A program made the position numbers and the translations under genes. Source: Streptomyces sp. NBC_01255 (GTDB lineage: Bacteria > Actinomycetota > Actinomycetes > Streptomycetales > Streptomycetaceae). Taken from it: a DNA stretch of 64,000 nt. This document shows positions 1 to 9,846 of the stretch, in pieces. Numbering within the stretch: position 1 is the first letter of the stretch; every line of letters starts with the position of its first letter. Location of the stretch: positions 4,092,001 through 4,156,000 of the forward strand of contig NZ_CP108474.1 in assembly GCF_036226445.1 (NCBI RefSeq). Reading direction: 5' to 3'. Below the pieces are notes generated by a model. The model was not told where the DNA came from. It saw only the letters and a program-made list of their open reading frames with translations, and searched no databases.

Positions 1-1602
1 GCCGCCGCCCGGTGTGCGGCGGCTCCCCCAGGACGAGGCGATCGTCGCGATGATCGAGATACCGCGACCCGCCTCGTCCTCCGATTCCGCCCTGCGGCGG
101 CGGGGCAGGTGGTCGTCCCCGTCCGTGACCTCGATGATCAGCCGGCGGTCCGTGCGGCGCAGGCGCAGCCGCATGGGCGGGGTGCCGTGCTGGAGGGAGT
201 TCGCCACGAGCTCGCTGGTGGCGAGGACGCCCAGGTCGCGCAGCTCGACCGGGAAGCGCCAGGACGACAGGACGCCGGAGGCGAAGGCACGCGCGCGGGG
301 TGCGGCCTCCACTCCGCCGAGGAGCTCCAGGGCGGCGTTGTGGAAGAGCTCGGCGTCCGAGCCCTGTCGGGACGGGTGCTGGACGACGAGGACGGCCACG
401 TCGTCGTCGTGCTCGGCGGTGACGCCCAGGGCGCGGAGCAGCCGGTCGCAGACCACCTGCGGGGTGCCGCTCGCGCCGGAGAGGGCGCGGGCCAGGGCGG
501 CGACGCCCTCGTCGATGTCCTCGCGGCGGCGCTCGACCAGGCCGTCGGTGTAGAGGACGGCGGTGGAGCCGGGCGGCAGGGCGATGGAGCCCGAGGCGTG
601 CAGCCAGCCGCCGGTGCCGAGGGGCGGGCCTGTGGGGTCTTCGGCGCGGCGCACGGTGCCGTCCTCGTCCCGTACGAGGATCGGGAGATGGCCGGCCGAG
701 GCGTACACCAGCTTGCCCTCGCTGGGGTCGTGGATCGCGTAGACGCAGGTGGCGATCTGGCTGGCGTCGATCTCGGCGGCGAGGCCGTCGAGGAGCTGGA
801 GCACCTCGTGCGGGGGCAGGTCCAGGCGGGCGTAGGCCCGGACGGCGGTGCGGAGCTGGCCCATGACGGCGGCGGCGCGCACGCCGCGGCCCATCACGTC
901 GCCGATGACGAGCGCGGTGCGGCCGGCTCCGAGGGTGATCACGTCGTACCAGTCGCCGCCGACGGCCGCGTCCGTGCCGCCGGGCTGGTAGGTGGCGGCG
1001 ATCCGCAGGTCGTCGGGCTGCTCCAGCTCCTGCGGGAGCAGGGAGCGCTGGAGGGTGACGGCGGTCTCGCGGTGGCGGCGCTCGCTGGCGCGGAGGCGCT
1101 CGGCGGCCTCGGCGTGGTCGGTGACGTCGGCGGCGTGGACGAGGACTCCGCCCTCGATGTGGGGGCTGTCGACGGGCAGGCATGTGACCGTGTACGAGCC
1201 GCCGTCCTGGGTGCGGCGGGACTTGACCGTGCGGGGCTTTCCGCTGCGCAGGACCTGGTCCATGAGGGGCAGCAGGCCGAGGTCCTCGGCCTCGGGGCAG
1301 GTGTCGGCGACGGTGGCGCCCGCGGGGCGGGGGCCGAAGGCGGCGGCGTAGGCGTCGTTGACGTACGCGATGCGGTGCTCCGGGCCGTACACGAGGGCGA
1401 CCAGGCCGGGGAGCCGGCCGAGGAGCTCCCGTACGGAGAAGTCCTCCAGGGCGGGGATGTCGGTCGCCTGGTCGGTTTCGTCGGCCACATGCTCCAGCTG
1501 CTGCCCGTACTCACCGCGGGCGGCGGGCACGGAGCCTTCGGTCCCCCGCGCCGCGCGGCGCTGCGTGCCGGGGAGCCGGGCGCTCCAACGGGTGAAGTTC
1601 AC
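1..1602 (-). CDS. PAS-PP2C (SpoIIE-type) phosphatase with C-terminal HATPase domain, 3' end outside window
   Basis: Serine/threonine phosphatase of the SpoIIE/RsbU type, likely acting on anti-anti-sigma proteins in partner-switching control. The visible part is about 534 residues. A PAS-like sensor domain lies around residues 60-160 (GPEHRIAYVNDAYAAAFGP). The PP2C core covers about 195-400, with GGDWYDV, GDVMGRGVRAAAVMGQL and LYTDGLVERR. An HATPase_c/RsbW-like domain follows from about 430 (ATSELVANSLQHG; DEAGRGISII). Kinase and phosphatase activities on one chain are common in Streptomyces. The GTG at 1602 is the first good start before the conserved region, but its ribosome binding site is weak. 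The stop codon lies beyond base 1. The target is not visible here. Confidence 0.85.
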   Translation of the reverse strand, partial: MNFTRWSARLPGTQRRAARGTEGSVPAARGEYGQQLEHVADETDQATDIPALEDFSVRELLGRLPGLVALVYGPEHRIAYVNDAYAAAFGPRPAGATVADTCPEAEDLGLLPLMDQVLRSGKPRTVKSRRTQDGGSYTVTCLPVDSPHIEGGVLVHAADVTDHAEAAERLRASERRHRETAVTLQRSLLPQELEQPDDLRIAATYQPGGTDAAVGGDWYDVITLGAGRTALVIGDVMGRGVRAAAVMGQLRTAVRAYARLDLPPHEVLQLLDGLAAEIDASQIATCVYAIHDPSEGKLVYASAGHLPILVRDEDGTVRRAEDPTGPPLGTGGWLHASGSIALPPGSTAVLYTDGLVERRREDIDEGVAALARALSGASGTPQVVCDRLLRALGVTAEHDDDVAVLVVQHPSRQGSDAELFHNAALELLGGVEAAPRARAFASGVLSSWRFPVELRDLGVLATSELVANSLQHGTPPMRLRLRRTDRRLIIEVTDGDDHLPRRRRAESEDEAGRGISIIATIASSWGSRRTPGGG

Positions 1603-1708
1603 GGATCTGTATGCCTCGTGGTGTCGGTGCCGTGCAGAGTCACGCTGTGCAGGTGTGAGCCCACCTATGGTCACACGTCCAGTGTGGACGAGTGCACTGA
1701 CAGTGATG

Positions 1709-3073
1709 TCAGGACGACGGCTTGTCGCCGTGGTCGGGTGGCGGTGCGGCGGCGAGTTCGAATTCGGCGCGCGGGTGTTCCAGCGAACCGAGAGAGACGA
1801 TTTCCCGCTTGAACAGGCCGGAAAGGGTCCATTCGGCGAGGACGCGGGCCTTGCGGTTGAAGGTCGGGACCCGGCTGAGGTGGTAGGCGCGGTGCATGAA
1901 CCAGGCCGGGTAGCCCTTGAGTTTACGTCCGTAGACGTGGGCCACTCCCTTGTGGAGGCCGAGGGAGGCGACGGACCCCGCGTACGCGTGCGCGTACTCC
2001 GTGAGCGGGCGGCCGCTCAGGGAGGCGGCGACGTTCTCGGCGAGGACCTTGGCCTGGCGGACGGCGTGCTGGGCGTTGGGGGCGCATTCCTTGCCGGGTT
2101 CTCCGGAGGTGACGTCGGGGACGGCGGCCGCGTCGCCCGCCGCCCAGGCGTGCTCGACGCCTTCGACGGCGAGGTGGGCGGTGCAGCGGAGCCGGCCGCG
2201 TCCGTTCAGGGGCAGGTCGCTGGCGGCGAGGACGGGGGCGGGCTTGACGCCGGCGGTCCAGACGACGGTACGGGTGGGCAGGCGGGTGCCGTCGCTGAGG
2301 ACGGCGACCCGGTCCTCGCAGGATTCGAGGCGGGTCTCCAGACGGACGTCGATGTTGCGGCCGCGGAGCTCGCGGATGGCGTACTTGCCCATGGCCTCGC
2401 CGACCTCGGGGAGGATCCGGTCCGAGGCCTCGACGAGGACCCATTTCAGGTCCTCGGGCTTGACGTTGTGGTAGTACCGCGAGGTGTAGCGGGCCATGTC
2501 CTCCAGCTCGCCGAGGGCCTCCACGCCCGCGTAGCCGCCGCCGACGAAGACGAAGGTGAGGGCGGCGTCGCGGAGCGCGGGGTCACGGGTGGAGGAGGCG
2601 ATGTCCATCTGCTCGATGACGTGATTGCGCAGGCCGATGGCCTCCTCGACGGTCTTGAAGCCGATGCCGTGGTCGGCGAGGCCGGGGACCGGGAGGGTGC
2701 GGGAGACGGAGCCGGGGGCGAGCACCAGCTCGTCGTAGACGAGCTCGATGCCGCCGGTGCCCTCCTCCTCGGTGGCGAGGGTGGAGAGGGCCGCGGTCCG
2801 CTTGGCGTGGTCGATCGAGCCGACCTCGCCGATGAGGATCCGGCAGCGGTCGAGGACCCGGCGGAGGGGGACGACGACGTGGCGCGGGGAGATGGAGCCG
2901 GCCGCGGCCTCGGGCAGGAACGGCTGGTACGTCATGTAGGGATCGGGGGTGACCACCACGATCTCGACGGTGCCGGCTCTGAGCTCGGCCCGGAGCTGCC
3001 GCTGGAGGCGCAGCGCGGTGTACATGCCGACGTAGCCACCGCCGACCACGAGAATGCGCGCAGGTTCCGTCAC
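1709..3073 (-). CDS. NAD(P)/FAD-dependent oxidoreductase, NDH-2 type
   Basis: Single-subunit type II NADH:quinone oxidoreductase family, which passes electrons from NADH to membrane quinone without pumping protons. It is 454 residues. The N-terminal FAD dinucleotide fold is ILVVGGGYVGMYTALRL and a second, NAD-binding fold is FVFVGGGYAGVEALGEL. The family motif TVVWTAGVKP and a C-terminal FAD site (HAWAAGDAAAVPD) are present. The start is GTG at 3073, directly before the FAD fold, with GGGA just upstream; longer in-frame starts lack family similarity. It is divergent from the TetR gene at 3427. Family membership is secure. Quinone specificity is inferred. Confidence 0.88.
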   Translation of the reverse strand: MTEPARILVVGGGYVGMYTALRLQRQLRAELRAGTVEIVVVTPDPYMTYQPFLPEAAAGSISPRHVVVPLRRVLDRCRILIGEVGSIDHAKRTAALSTLATEEEGTGGIELVYDELVLAPGSVSRTLPVPGLADHGIGFKTVEEAIGLRNHVIEQMDIASSTRDPALRDAALTFVFVGGGYAGVEALGELEDMARYTSRYYHNVKPEDLKWVLVEASDRILPEVGEAMGKYAIRELRGRNIDVRLETRLESCEDRVAVLSDGTRLPTRTVVWTAGVKPAPVLAASDLPLNGRGRLRCTAHLAVEGVEHAWAAGDAAAVPDVTSGEPGKECAPNAQHAVRQAKVLAENVAASLSGRPLTEYAHAYAGSVASLGLHKGVAHVYGRKLKGYPAWFMHRAYHLSRVPTFNRKARVLAEWTLSGLFKREIVSLGSLEHPRAEFELAAAPPPDHGDKPSS

Positions 3074-3426
3074 TGTCCCATGACGCAACGCCGTCCGTTG
3101 TTTGTCCACAGGCCTGACAAATTGTGTGACCGGAGGGGTACGGAGGCGCGGGGTGGCGCGCAAGCGGGGTGCGGGGCGAACGGTGCAGGTCACAGTGGGC
3201 GTGACGGGTGGGTGGTGGGGTCGGAATCGGGAGTCTTCCGGTCCTTGCTCCGATCGGGGGGCGCACCGTACGGAACTCCCCCTTCTGAATTGACCCGGAC
3301 TCAACTATGTTCGTACTTCATCGGGGTGTCGGACGGGTGCGCGTGGACCGAAGCGCTCACGGACCGGAAGCCCCGTGTCAGGGCGGGGAGTCTCCGGGGG
3401 GAGACATCATGAGCGGGGGAACGCTT
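3074..3426. other. 353-bp divergent intergenic region between the NDH-2 gene and atrA
   Basis: No gene is seen here. It must hold the promoters of both flanking genes. A TTGACC hexamer at 3291-3296 lies about 115-130 bp upstream of atrA and could be a -35 element, but the matching -10 (around GTACTT) is poor, so this is a weak call. Confidence 0.4.
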
Positions 3427-4194
3427 ATGCAGATTCAGGATTCACGGTGGCAGTCGGTCGTCGGGACGGCGACCGCCGACGACGGCCAGGGTGCCGGGGC
3501 GGTGTCCCCGTTGGCGGGCGGCAGGTCCGCGCCGCTGCGGGTGGATGCCCAGCGCAATCTGGAGCACGTGCTGCGGGCCGCGCGCGAGGTCTTCGGCGAG
3601 CTCGGTTACGGGGCGCCGATGGAGGACGTGGCGCGCCGCGCCCGGGTGGGTGTCGGCACCGTCTACCGGCGCTTCCCCAGCAAGGACGTGCTGGTGCGGC
3701 GGATAGCCGAGGAGGAGACCTCCCGGCTGACCGAGCAGGCACGGGCCGCGCTGGGCCAGGAGGACGAGCCGTGGTCGGCGCTCTCCCGGTTCCTGCGGAC
3801 CTCGGTGGCCTCGGGTGCGGGCCGGCTGCTGCCGCCGCAGGTGCTGCGGGTGGGTGTGGACGACCCCTCGGGGCCGGTCGGCGCCGACGCCGCGGAGGAC
3901 GCCGCCCGGGTGCCGTTCCAGCGGGGTGTCGCCGATCCCGACGCGCGGGTGATCGCGCCGCGCGCGGTGCCGGCCGAGGAGCGGGACGACGCGGGGGCGG
4001 CGGAGCTGCTCGACGTCGTCGGCCGGCTCGTCGACCGGGCGCGTGAGGCGGGCGAGCTGCGGGCCGACGTGACCGTGGCCGACGTGCTGCTCGTCATCGC
4101 CACCGCGGCCCCGGCCCTGCCGGACGCGGTGCAGCAGGCGGCCGCCTCGACGCGGCTCCTCGACATCCTGCTCGAGGGGCTGCGCTCCCGGTAG
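3427..4194 (+). CDS. atrA: TetR-family regulator, AtrA-like
   Basis: DNA-binding regulator of 255 residues. The TetR N-terminal helix-turn-helix lies at about residues 40-90 (ARRARVGVGTVYRRFPSKDVLVRRI), followed by a ligand-binding-type helical domain. AtrA in S. coelicolor (SCO4118 by memory) activates actII-ORF4 and is conserved next to an NDH-2 gene and a large sigma factor, as seen here. The N-terminus MQIQDSRWQS matches my memory of that family. The ATG at 3427 is preceded by GGGGGA. An ATG at 3409 with GGGGGAG upstream would add six residues and is an equally plausible start. The assignment rests on context and recalled similarity, not a search. Confidence 0.75.
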   Translation: MQIQDSRWQSVVGTATADDGQGAGAVSPLAGGRSAPLRVDAQRNLEHVLRAAREVFGELGYGAPMEDVARRARVGVGTVYRRFPSKDVLVRRIAEEETSRLTEQARAALGQEDEPWSALSRFLRTSVASGAGRLLPPQVLRVGVDDPSGPVGADAAEDAARVPFQRGVADPDARVIAPRAVPAEERDDAGAAELLDVVGRLVDRAREAGELRADVTVADVLLVIATAAPALPDAVQQAAASTRLLDILLEGLRSR

Positions 4195-4415
4195 CGCCCG
4201 GGCGCCCTTGTGGTGCGGGGTGTTTGCTGTGGTGCGGGGCGTTGCTGTGCTCCGGGCGGACCAACGAGCATCGCACGAACGTGTGAGCGGTTACGCCCGG
4301 ATACAGGAAGTCGCCCCGGACGAGTGGTAAGTGGACGCGCCGCTTCGGCGTGCCCGCGCTCTGTGGCAGTCTTGGCCGGTGTTCGGGTCTGGGCGTGCGT
4401 ACGGGGGCTTCCGCG

Positions 4416-6545
4416 ATGAGCGGTGACGGTCGGGACGATCCGCTGGGCAGCGGCGGCGGCGCGGAGACCGGGGGTCTGCCTCCCCGTCAGGTGCCGAGCC
4501 AGGGTGGCCCGGGAAGCCTCTCCGGTGCGCCTGTGAGCGGGCCGGGGACCGGGGCGGGGACCGTCGAGGCGAGCGTTCCGTCGCAGCGCGAGGGCAAGTC
4601 GGGTGCCGGGCCTGGTGCCGGTGCGGGTGCCGGGGTCGGGGTCGTCGCGGGGGCGGACGACGCCCGGGCGGACCAGGTCGGGGACGATCCCGCCGACGAG
4701 TCCGGCGGTGTCCTTCCGCCGCCCGTCGAGCTGCCGCCCTCCGACGCCGAACTCGTCCAGCTCATGCGGGACGGCGACGACTCCGCGTACGAGGAGCTGT
4801 TCCGGCGCCACTCCGAGGCCGTCCGGCGGTACGCGCGCACCTGCTGCCGCGACGCGCACACCGCCGACGACCTCACCGCCGAGGTCTTCGCCCGCACCCT
4901 CCAGGCGGTACGCGGCGGGGCCGGGCCCGAACAGGCCGTGCGCGCCTACCTCATGACCACCGTCCGGCGGGTCGCGGCGAACTGGGCCAGGACGCAGAAG
5001 CGCGAGCACCTCGTCGAGGACTTCGCCGTCTTCGCCGCGGAGGCCTCCCGCTCCTCCGAGGTCTCCGACCACGACACGATGGACCTCGGCGCCGACGTAC
5101 GGGCCATGCACGAGGCCGAGCAGTCGCTCGCCATGCAGGCCTTCCGCTCGCTCCCCGAGCGCTGGCAGGCCGTGCTGTGGCACACCACCGTCGAGGAGGA
5201 GTCGCCGAGCGACGTCGCCCCGCTCTTCGGACTGACCGCCAACGCCACGGCCGTGCTCGCCAGCCGGGCCCGCGAGGGCCTCAAGCAGGCCTACCTCCAG
5301 GCCCACGTCAGCCAGTCCCTCACCTCGGGCGGCGACTGCGCCCGGTACGCGGACCGGCTCGGCGCCTACGCGCGCGGCGGGCTGCGGATGCGGGCCGAGC
5401 GCGGGCTGCGCAAGCACCTGGAGGAGTGCGCCAAGTGCCGGCTCGCCGCCGGTGAGCTGGCCCATGTGAACGCCGGGATCCCCGCGCTGCTGCCGGTCGC
5501 CGTCATCGGCTGGTTCGCCGCCGGGTACTCCCTCAAGGCCGCCGGTGTCGTCGCGGGCGGTGCCGTCGGTGCCGCCGGCGCGGGCGCGGCCGCCGCGGCG
5601 TCGGGCGCGTCCGGAGGGGCCTCCGGAGGCGCGAGCTCGGGCGGTGCCGCCGCCGAGGGGCTCGGCATGCCCGCGAAGGCCGGGATCGCGGCCGGTCTGG
5701 CCGTCGCCGCGGCCGCCGGGCTCGTCTGGGCCATGGCCGGCGACCCGCAGCCCGTCGCCGCGCCCAAGCCCACGCAGCCGGTCGTCGCCCCCGTCGTACC
5801 GCCGGAGCCCGCTCCCCCGGCGAAGCCGACGCCCGCGCCCGTACCGCCGCCTCCGCCTGTCGCGTCCGATCCGCCGAAGCCCGCGCCGAAGCCGACTCCG
5901 ACGCCCGAGCCGACGCCGACGCCCAGCCCGGAGAAGCCTTCCCCGAAGCCGAGCCCGACGCCGACGCCCACAACGCCTCCGAAGCCGACAGCGACACCGA
6001 CGCCCAGTCCCGAGCCGACGCCGACGCCTACCCCGAAGCCGACGCCCAAGCCGACGCCCAGCCCCGAGAAGACGTCTCCGAAGCCGCCTCCGCCCGCGCC
6101 GCCCGTCGTCTACCAGGTCAACGAGCTGGAGTACGGGATCTTCGGCGACGGCACCAAGCCCGAGGTGTCCCTCTCCGACAGCAGCTGGATGTGGCCGCGG
6201 AACGGCCCCTCGATCGGCGGCACCCGGTACGCCCACGGGGTGAGCGTGCACGCGCCGTCCTCGCTGTTCGTCAACCTCAACCGGCAGTGCACGAGCTACG
6301 ACGCGGTCGTCGGCATCGACGACATCAGCGGCCTGCTGGGCCCGCAGGCCGGCGTCCGCTTCTCCGTCTACGGGGACGGCGAACGGCTCTGGCGCTCCGA
6401 CGTGGTCCGGGCGGGCGACCCGCCGCTCCCGGTGCACGTCGACATCACGGGCCGCTCCACGATCCGGCTCGTGGTGGAGGAGCACACGCCCCTCGGCCGG
6501 GCCGCGGTCGCCGACTGGGCGCAGTCCCGGATCAGCTGCTCCTGA
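4416..6545 (+). CDS. ECF sigma factor fused to zinc finger, membrane segments and NPCBM carbohydrate-binding domain
   Basis: 709 residues with a composite architecture. Residues 1-105 are a disordered Gly/Pro-rich lead. Sigma region 2 is at about 111-185 (ELFRRHSEAVRRYARTCC, DDLTAEVFARTL) and region 4 at about 246-292 (LPERWQAVLWHTTVEE). A zinc-finger-like segment resembling anti-sigma ZAS domains runs about 306-345 (HLEECAKC). Hydrophobic segments lie near 355-378 and 422-442. A Pro-Thr repeat stalk spans about 445-565 and an NPCBM domain about 565-709 (SWMWPRNGPS; RYAHGVSVHAPSSL). This implies a sigma factor tethered to the membrane with its C-terminus outside the cell, sensing glycan. It resembles actinobacterial ECF groups with fused C-terminal domains (ECF52-like, from memory). 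The start ATG was chosen downstream of GGGGG. The stop overlaps the convergent SARP gene by 14 bp. Confidence 0.85.
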   Translation: MSGDGRDDPLGSGGGAETGGLPPRQVPSQGGPGSLSGAPVSGPGTGAGTVEASVPSQREGKSGAGPGAGAGAGVGVVAGADDARADQVGDDPADESGGVLPPPVELPPSDAELVQLMRDGDDSAYEELFRRHSEAVRRYARTCCRDAHTADDLTAEVFARTLQAVRGGAGPEQAVRAYLMTTVRRVAANWARTQKREHLVEDFAVFAAEASRSSEVSDHDTMDLGADVRAMHEAEQSLAMQAFRSLPERWQAVLWHTTVEEESPSDVAPLFGLTANATAVLASRAREGLKQAYLQAHVSQSLTSGGDCARYADRLGAYARGGLRMRAERGLRKHLEECAKCRLAAGELAHVNAGIPALLPVAVIGWFAAGYSLKAAGVVAGGAVGAAGAGAAAAASGASGGASGGASSGGAAAEGLGMPAKAGIAAGLAVAAAAGLVWAMAGDPQPVAAPKPTQPVVAPVVPPEPAPPAKPTPAPVPPPPPVASDPPKPAPKPTPTPEPTPTPSPEKPSPKPSPTPTPTTPPKPTATPTPSPEPTPTPTPKPTPKPTPSPEKTSPKPPPPAPPVVYQVNELEYGIFGDGTKPEVSLSDSSWMWPRNGPSIGGTRYAHGVSVHAPSSLFVNLNRQCTSYDAVVGIDDISGLLGPQAGVRFSVYGDGERLWRSDVVRAGDPPLPVHVDITGRSTIRLVVEEHTPLGRAAVADWAQSRISCS

Positions 6546-9500
6546 CCCGCCCCGGTCCCTCAGGCGCCGCCGTGCCGGTGTAGGCGGCGGCGAGTGCCAG
6601 GACGTCGTCGGGGCCGAGGTCCGTGCCGGCGGCGCGGGCGGCGGCGACGCCGGCCGGGCCGAGGGCGGCGAGCGCCCGCGCCGTCACGTCCTCGGCCTCC
6701 CGCAGCTCCGGGACCGAGCGGGGCAGCTCGTGGCGCCAGGAGTCGACGGCGGCCAGGACCGTCACCGCGAGGGCCGGTTCGTCCGCCTCGGCCAGGGTGA
6801 CCGCGAGCCCCTCGCCGAGCGCCGCGACGATGAGGTCCGCGCACTGGACGTCCCGGGCGGCGCGCAGCGCGGCGGCGGCGGAGGCCGTGGCGGCGGCGCC
6901 CCTGCCCTCGTACGCCTCGACGCGAGCGCCGAGTCCGGCCAGCACCGCCGCGAAGTGCGGGGGCGCGGGGCCGGTGTCGACCAGGCTGCCCGCGGTCTCC
7001 AGCCGGGCACGGGCCGCCTCGACGTCACCGAGGTGGAAGGCGACGGCCGCACCCAGGAAGCACACGAACATCTCGGTGTCCCGTACGTGGTAGCGCTCGG
7101 CCTCCCGCGAGGCCTCTTCGAGCCCCTTCGCGGCGGCCTCCATGTCACCGGCGCGATAGGCGAGTTCGGCGAGCCGGGCGATGAGGAACGGGGTCTCGGC
7201 GTGGGCGCCGACCTCGCGGGCCAGGCCGAGGGCCTCCTCGTACGCCTCTCCCGCCTCCTCGTGGCGGCCGCGCATCATGTTGGCCTCGGCGGCGGCGCTC
7301 GCGATCTGGGCGCCCATCCAGCGGTCGCCGACGCGCCGGGAGAGGACGCGGAGTTCGGCCAGGTCCTCGTCGATCCCGGCGACGCCGCCGGACATGCCGC
7401 CCGGCATGTCGACGACCAGGTGCGTACGGAACATCAGGCTGACGCCGACCTCCCAGTCGCCGCCGTGGCGGCGGCAGTTGGCGACGGAGGAGTCCAGCAG
7501 GGCGCGGATCCGCGCCGGTTCCTCGGTGAGGTACGCGGTGAACGGCCAGAGCATGCCCGGGAAGCGGGCGCCCTCGGGGCCCGGCTCGGCGCCGAACGCG
7601 GCGCGCACCCGGCCGACCAGGGCGAGGGCGTCGGGGTCGTCGCGGTAGTGGGCGGCCGTATGGCTCTCGACGGCGAGGAAGAAGTGGAGCATGCGCAGGT
7701 GCATGCGCGGCCAGTACCGGGGGTCGGCCGGGTCGTCGGGGTCCTCGCCGAGGGCGGTCGCGCGGTCGACCCAGGCCAGGGCCTCGGGGCGGTAGTTGCG
7801 CAACCACCAGAACCAGCCCATGGCGAAGACCAGGCGGTGGGCGGCGGCCTCGTCGGGGGCGGCGACGAGGACGCGGTGGAGCGCTGCGCGGATGTTGTCG
7901 AGGTCCCGCTCGATCCGGTCGATCCAGGGGAGCTGCTCCCCGGACCGCAGCTTCGGCTCGGCCTCCTCGGCGAGGGCCGTGAAGTGGGCGGTGTGGGCGG
8001 CCCCGGTGGCGGCGAGGAGGGCGGGGGTCTCGGCGGCCCGCTCGGCGGCGTACTCGTGGATGGTCTCCAGGAGGCGGTAGCGCATCTCGCCCTCGTCGGT
8101 GGGCGCGGCCACGACCAGCGACTTGTCGACGAGCGCGCCCAGGGTGTCGGCCGCGCCGGGGGTGTCGGCCGCCCCGGGGGTGTCGGCCGCCGCGGGGGCC
8201 AGTGCCTCGGCGGCGGCGAGGTCCCAGCCGCCGGCGAAGACGGAGACCTGGCGGAGCAGGGTGCGCTCGGCGGGTTCGAGCAGGTCCCAGGACCAGTCGA
8301 CGACCGCGCGGAGGGTCTGCTGGCGGGGCAGGACCGTGCGGGAGCCGGAGGTGAGGAGCCGGAACCGGTCGTCGAGGCGGTCCGCGATCTGGCGGGGGGT
8401 GAGCAGCCGGAGGCGGGCGGCGGCCAGTTCGATGGCGAGCGGCAGACCGTCGAGGCGACGGCAGATCTCGTCGACGGTGTCGGCGTCGGCGGCCGGGTCG
8501 AAGGAGGGGCGTACGGCGCGGGCGCGCTCGGCGAAGAGGCGGTGGGCCGGGTCGGGCGGGAGGGGCTCGACGGGGCGGACCGATTCGCCGGGGACGCCGA
8601 GGGGTTCGCGGCTGGTGGCGAGGATGCGGAGCCGCGGGCAGTGGGTGAGGAGGGTCTCGGCGAGGGCGGCGGCCGCGCCGATCACGTGCTCGCAGTTGTC
8701 GAGGACGAGGAGCAGGGGGCGGCGGGCGAGGTGCTCCACGAGGTGGGCGGTCGGATCGTCCTGGAGGGGCAGGCCGTCGCGGCTGATCAGGCTGATCTCG
8801 CGGAGGCGGAGCGCGGAGAGCACGGCGCCGGGGAGCGCCTCGGGGTCGTCGAGCGGGGCGAGTTCGGCGATCCAGGCGGCGGGGCCGACGGCGCGCAGCG
8901 CGGCCACCTCGGCGAGCCGGGTCTTGCCGGAGCCGCCGGGCCCGGTGAGGGTCACGAGGCGGGAGCGGGTCAGGTCGCCCTGGAGCGCGGCGATCTCGGG
9001 CTCGCGGCCGACGAAGGAGGTGAGGCGGGGGCGGATGTTGCCGGGGGTGGGGTCGTCGGCGGGGTGGTGCTCCGTGTCGGGCTGGGGCTGGGGCTGGCGC
9101 TGGGGTCCGGGCTCGGGAGCGGGCTGGGGGGTGGCCGCGAGGAGTTCGCGGTGGAGGGCGGTGAGTTCGGGGCCCGGGTCGGTGCCGAGGGTGTCCGCGA
9201 GGGTGCGGCGGGCCGATTCGTACGCGGCGAGTGCGTCGGCGTGCCGGCCCTCGGCCCGCAGGGCGCGGATGAGGTGGGCGTGGAAGGCCTCGTCGTACGG
9301 GTACGTGGTGGTGAGCTCGGTCAGCTCCGGTACGAGTCCGTCGGTGGCGCCCCGGCGCAGATCGGCCTCGACGCGGCGGCGCAGGGCCGCGAGCCGCTGG
9401 GCCTCGGGCCGGACGCCCGCCGGGGCGGGGAGGTCGGCGAGGGCGGGGCCCCGGAAGAGGGCCAGGGCTTCCCGGAGGAGGGTGGCGGCGGTGTCGGGGT

Positions 9501-9846
9501 CGCCGGCGTCGAGGCGGGCGCCCGCGTCCCGGACACGGCGCTCGAACACGTACAGGTCGATGTCGTCGGGACCGGCGACGAGCCGGTAGCCGGGGCCGGG
9601 CGTCGAGACGACGGCCTCCGCGCCGAGGACCCGGCGCAGGCGGCCGACGAGGGCCTGGAGGGCGGCGGGCGCGTCCTGCGGCGGGTCGTCCCCGTACACG
9701 TCGTCGGCGAGCTCGGTGGTGGAGGCGGCTCGTCCGCCGCGCAGCGCGAGCGCGGCGAGGAGCGCGCGCAGGCGGGCGCCGCCGAGGGGGAGGGGGGCGC
9801 CGCGGGGGTCGAGGGCCTCGGTGGTGCCGAGGATGAGATACCGCAC
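6532..9846 (-). CDS. SARP/AfsR-type transcriptional regulator with BTAD, NB-ARC ATPase and TPR domains
   Basis: Large regulator of 1104 residues, a family that often controls secondary metabolism. The N-terminal OmpR-like winged helix covers about residues 1-90 (RLRALLAALALRGGR; GPGYRLV). The bacterial transcriptional activation domain is at about 93-238 (AALRRRVEADLRRGATDG; HAHLIRALRAEGRHADALAAYE). An NB-ARC ATPase follows a Pro/Gln-rich linker, with P-loop GPGGSGKTRLAE near 300, LLLVLDNCEH and GLPLAIELAAARL. TPR-like helices reach the C-terminus. The ATG at 9846 begins directly with the family sequence MRYLILGTTEAL. No biosynthetic cluster adjoins, so the targets cannot be named. It may be a stand-alone pleiotropic regulator like AfsR. 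Confidence 0.88.
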   Translation of the reverse strand: MRYLILGTTEALDPRGAPLPLGGARLRALLAALALRGGRAASTTELADDVYGDDPPQDAPAALQALVGRLRRVLGAEAVVSTPGPGYRLVAGPDDIDLYVFERRVRDAGARLDAGDPDTAATLLREALALFRGPALADLPAPAGVRPEAQRLAALRRRVEADLRRGATDGLVPELTELTTTYPYDEAFHAHLIRALRAEGRHADALAAYESARRTLADTLGTDPGPELTALHRELLAATPQPAPEPGPQRQPQPQPDTEHHPADDPTPGNIRPRLTSFVGREPEIAALQGDLTRSRLVTLTGPGGSGKTRLAEVAALRAVGPAAWIAELAPLDDPEALPGAVLSALRLREISLISRDGLPLQDDPTAHLVEHLARRPLLLVLDNCEHVIGAAAALAETLLTHCPRLRILATSREPLGVPGESVRPVEPLPPDPAHRLFAERARAVRPSFDPAADADTVDEICRRLDGLPLAIELAAARLRLLTPRQIADRLDDRFRLLTSGSRTVLPRQQTLRAVVDWSWDLLEPAERTLLRQVSVFAGGWDLAAAEALAPAAADTPGAADTPGAADTLGALVDKSLVVAAPTDEGEMRYRLLETIHEYAAERAAETPALLAATGAAHTAHFTALAEEAEPKLRSGEQLPWIDRIERDLDNIRAALHRVLVAAPDEAAAHRLVFAMGWFWWLRNYRPEALAWVDRATALGEDPDDPADPRYWPRMHLRMLHFFLAVESHTAAHYRDDPDALALVGRVRAAFGAEPGPEGARFPGMLWPFTAYLTEEPARIRALLDSSVANCRRHGGDWEVGVSLMFRTHLVVDMPGGMSGGVAGIDEDLAELRVLSRRVGDRWMGAQIASAAAEANMMRGRHEEAGEAYEEALGLAREVGAHAETPFLIARLAELAYRAGDMEAAAKGLEEASREAERYHVRDTEMFVCFLGAAVAFHLGDVEAARARLETAGSLVDTGPAPPHFAAVLAGLGARVEAYEGRGAAATASAAAALRAARDVQCADLIVAALGEGLAVTLAEADEPALAVTVLAAVDSWRHELPRSVPELREAEDVTARALAALGPAGVAAARAAGTDLGPDDVLALAAAYTGTAAPEGPGRVRSS

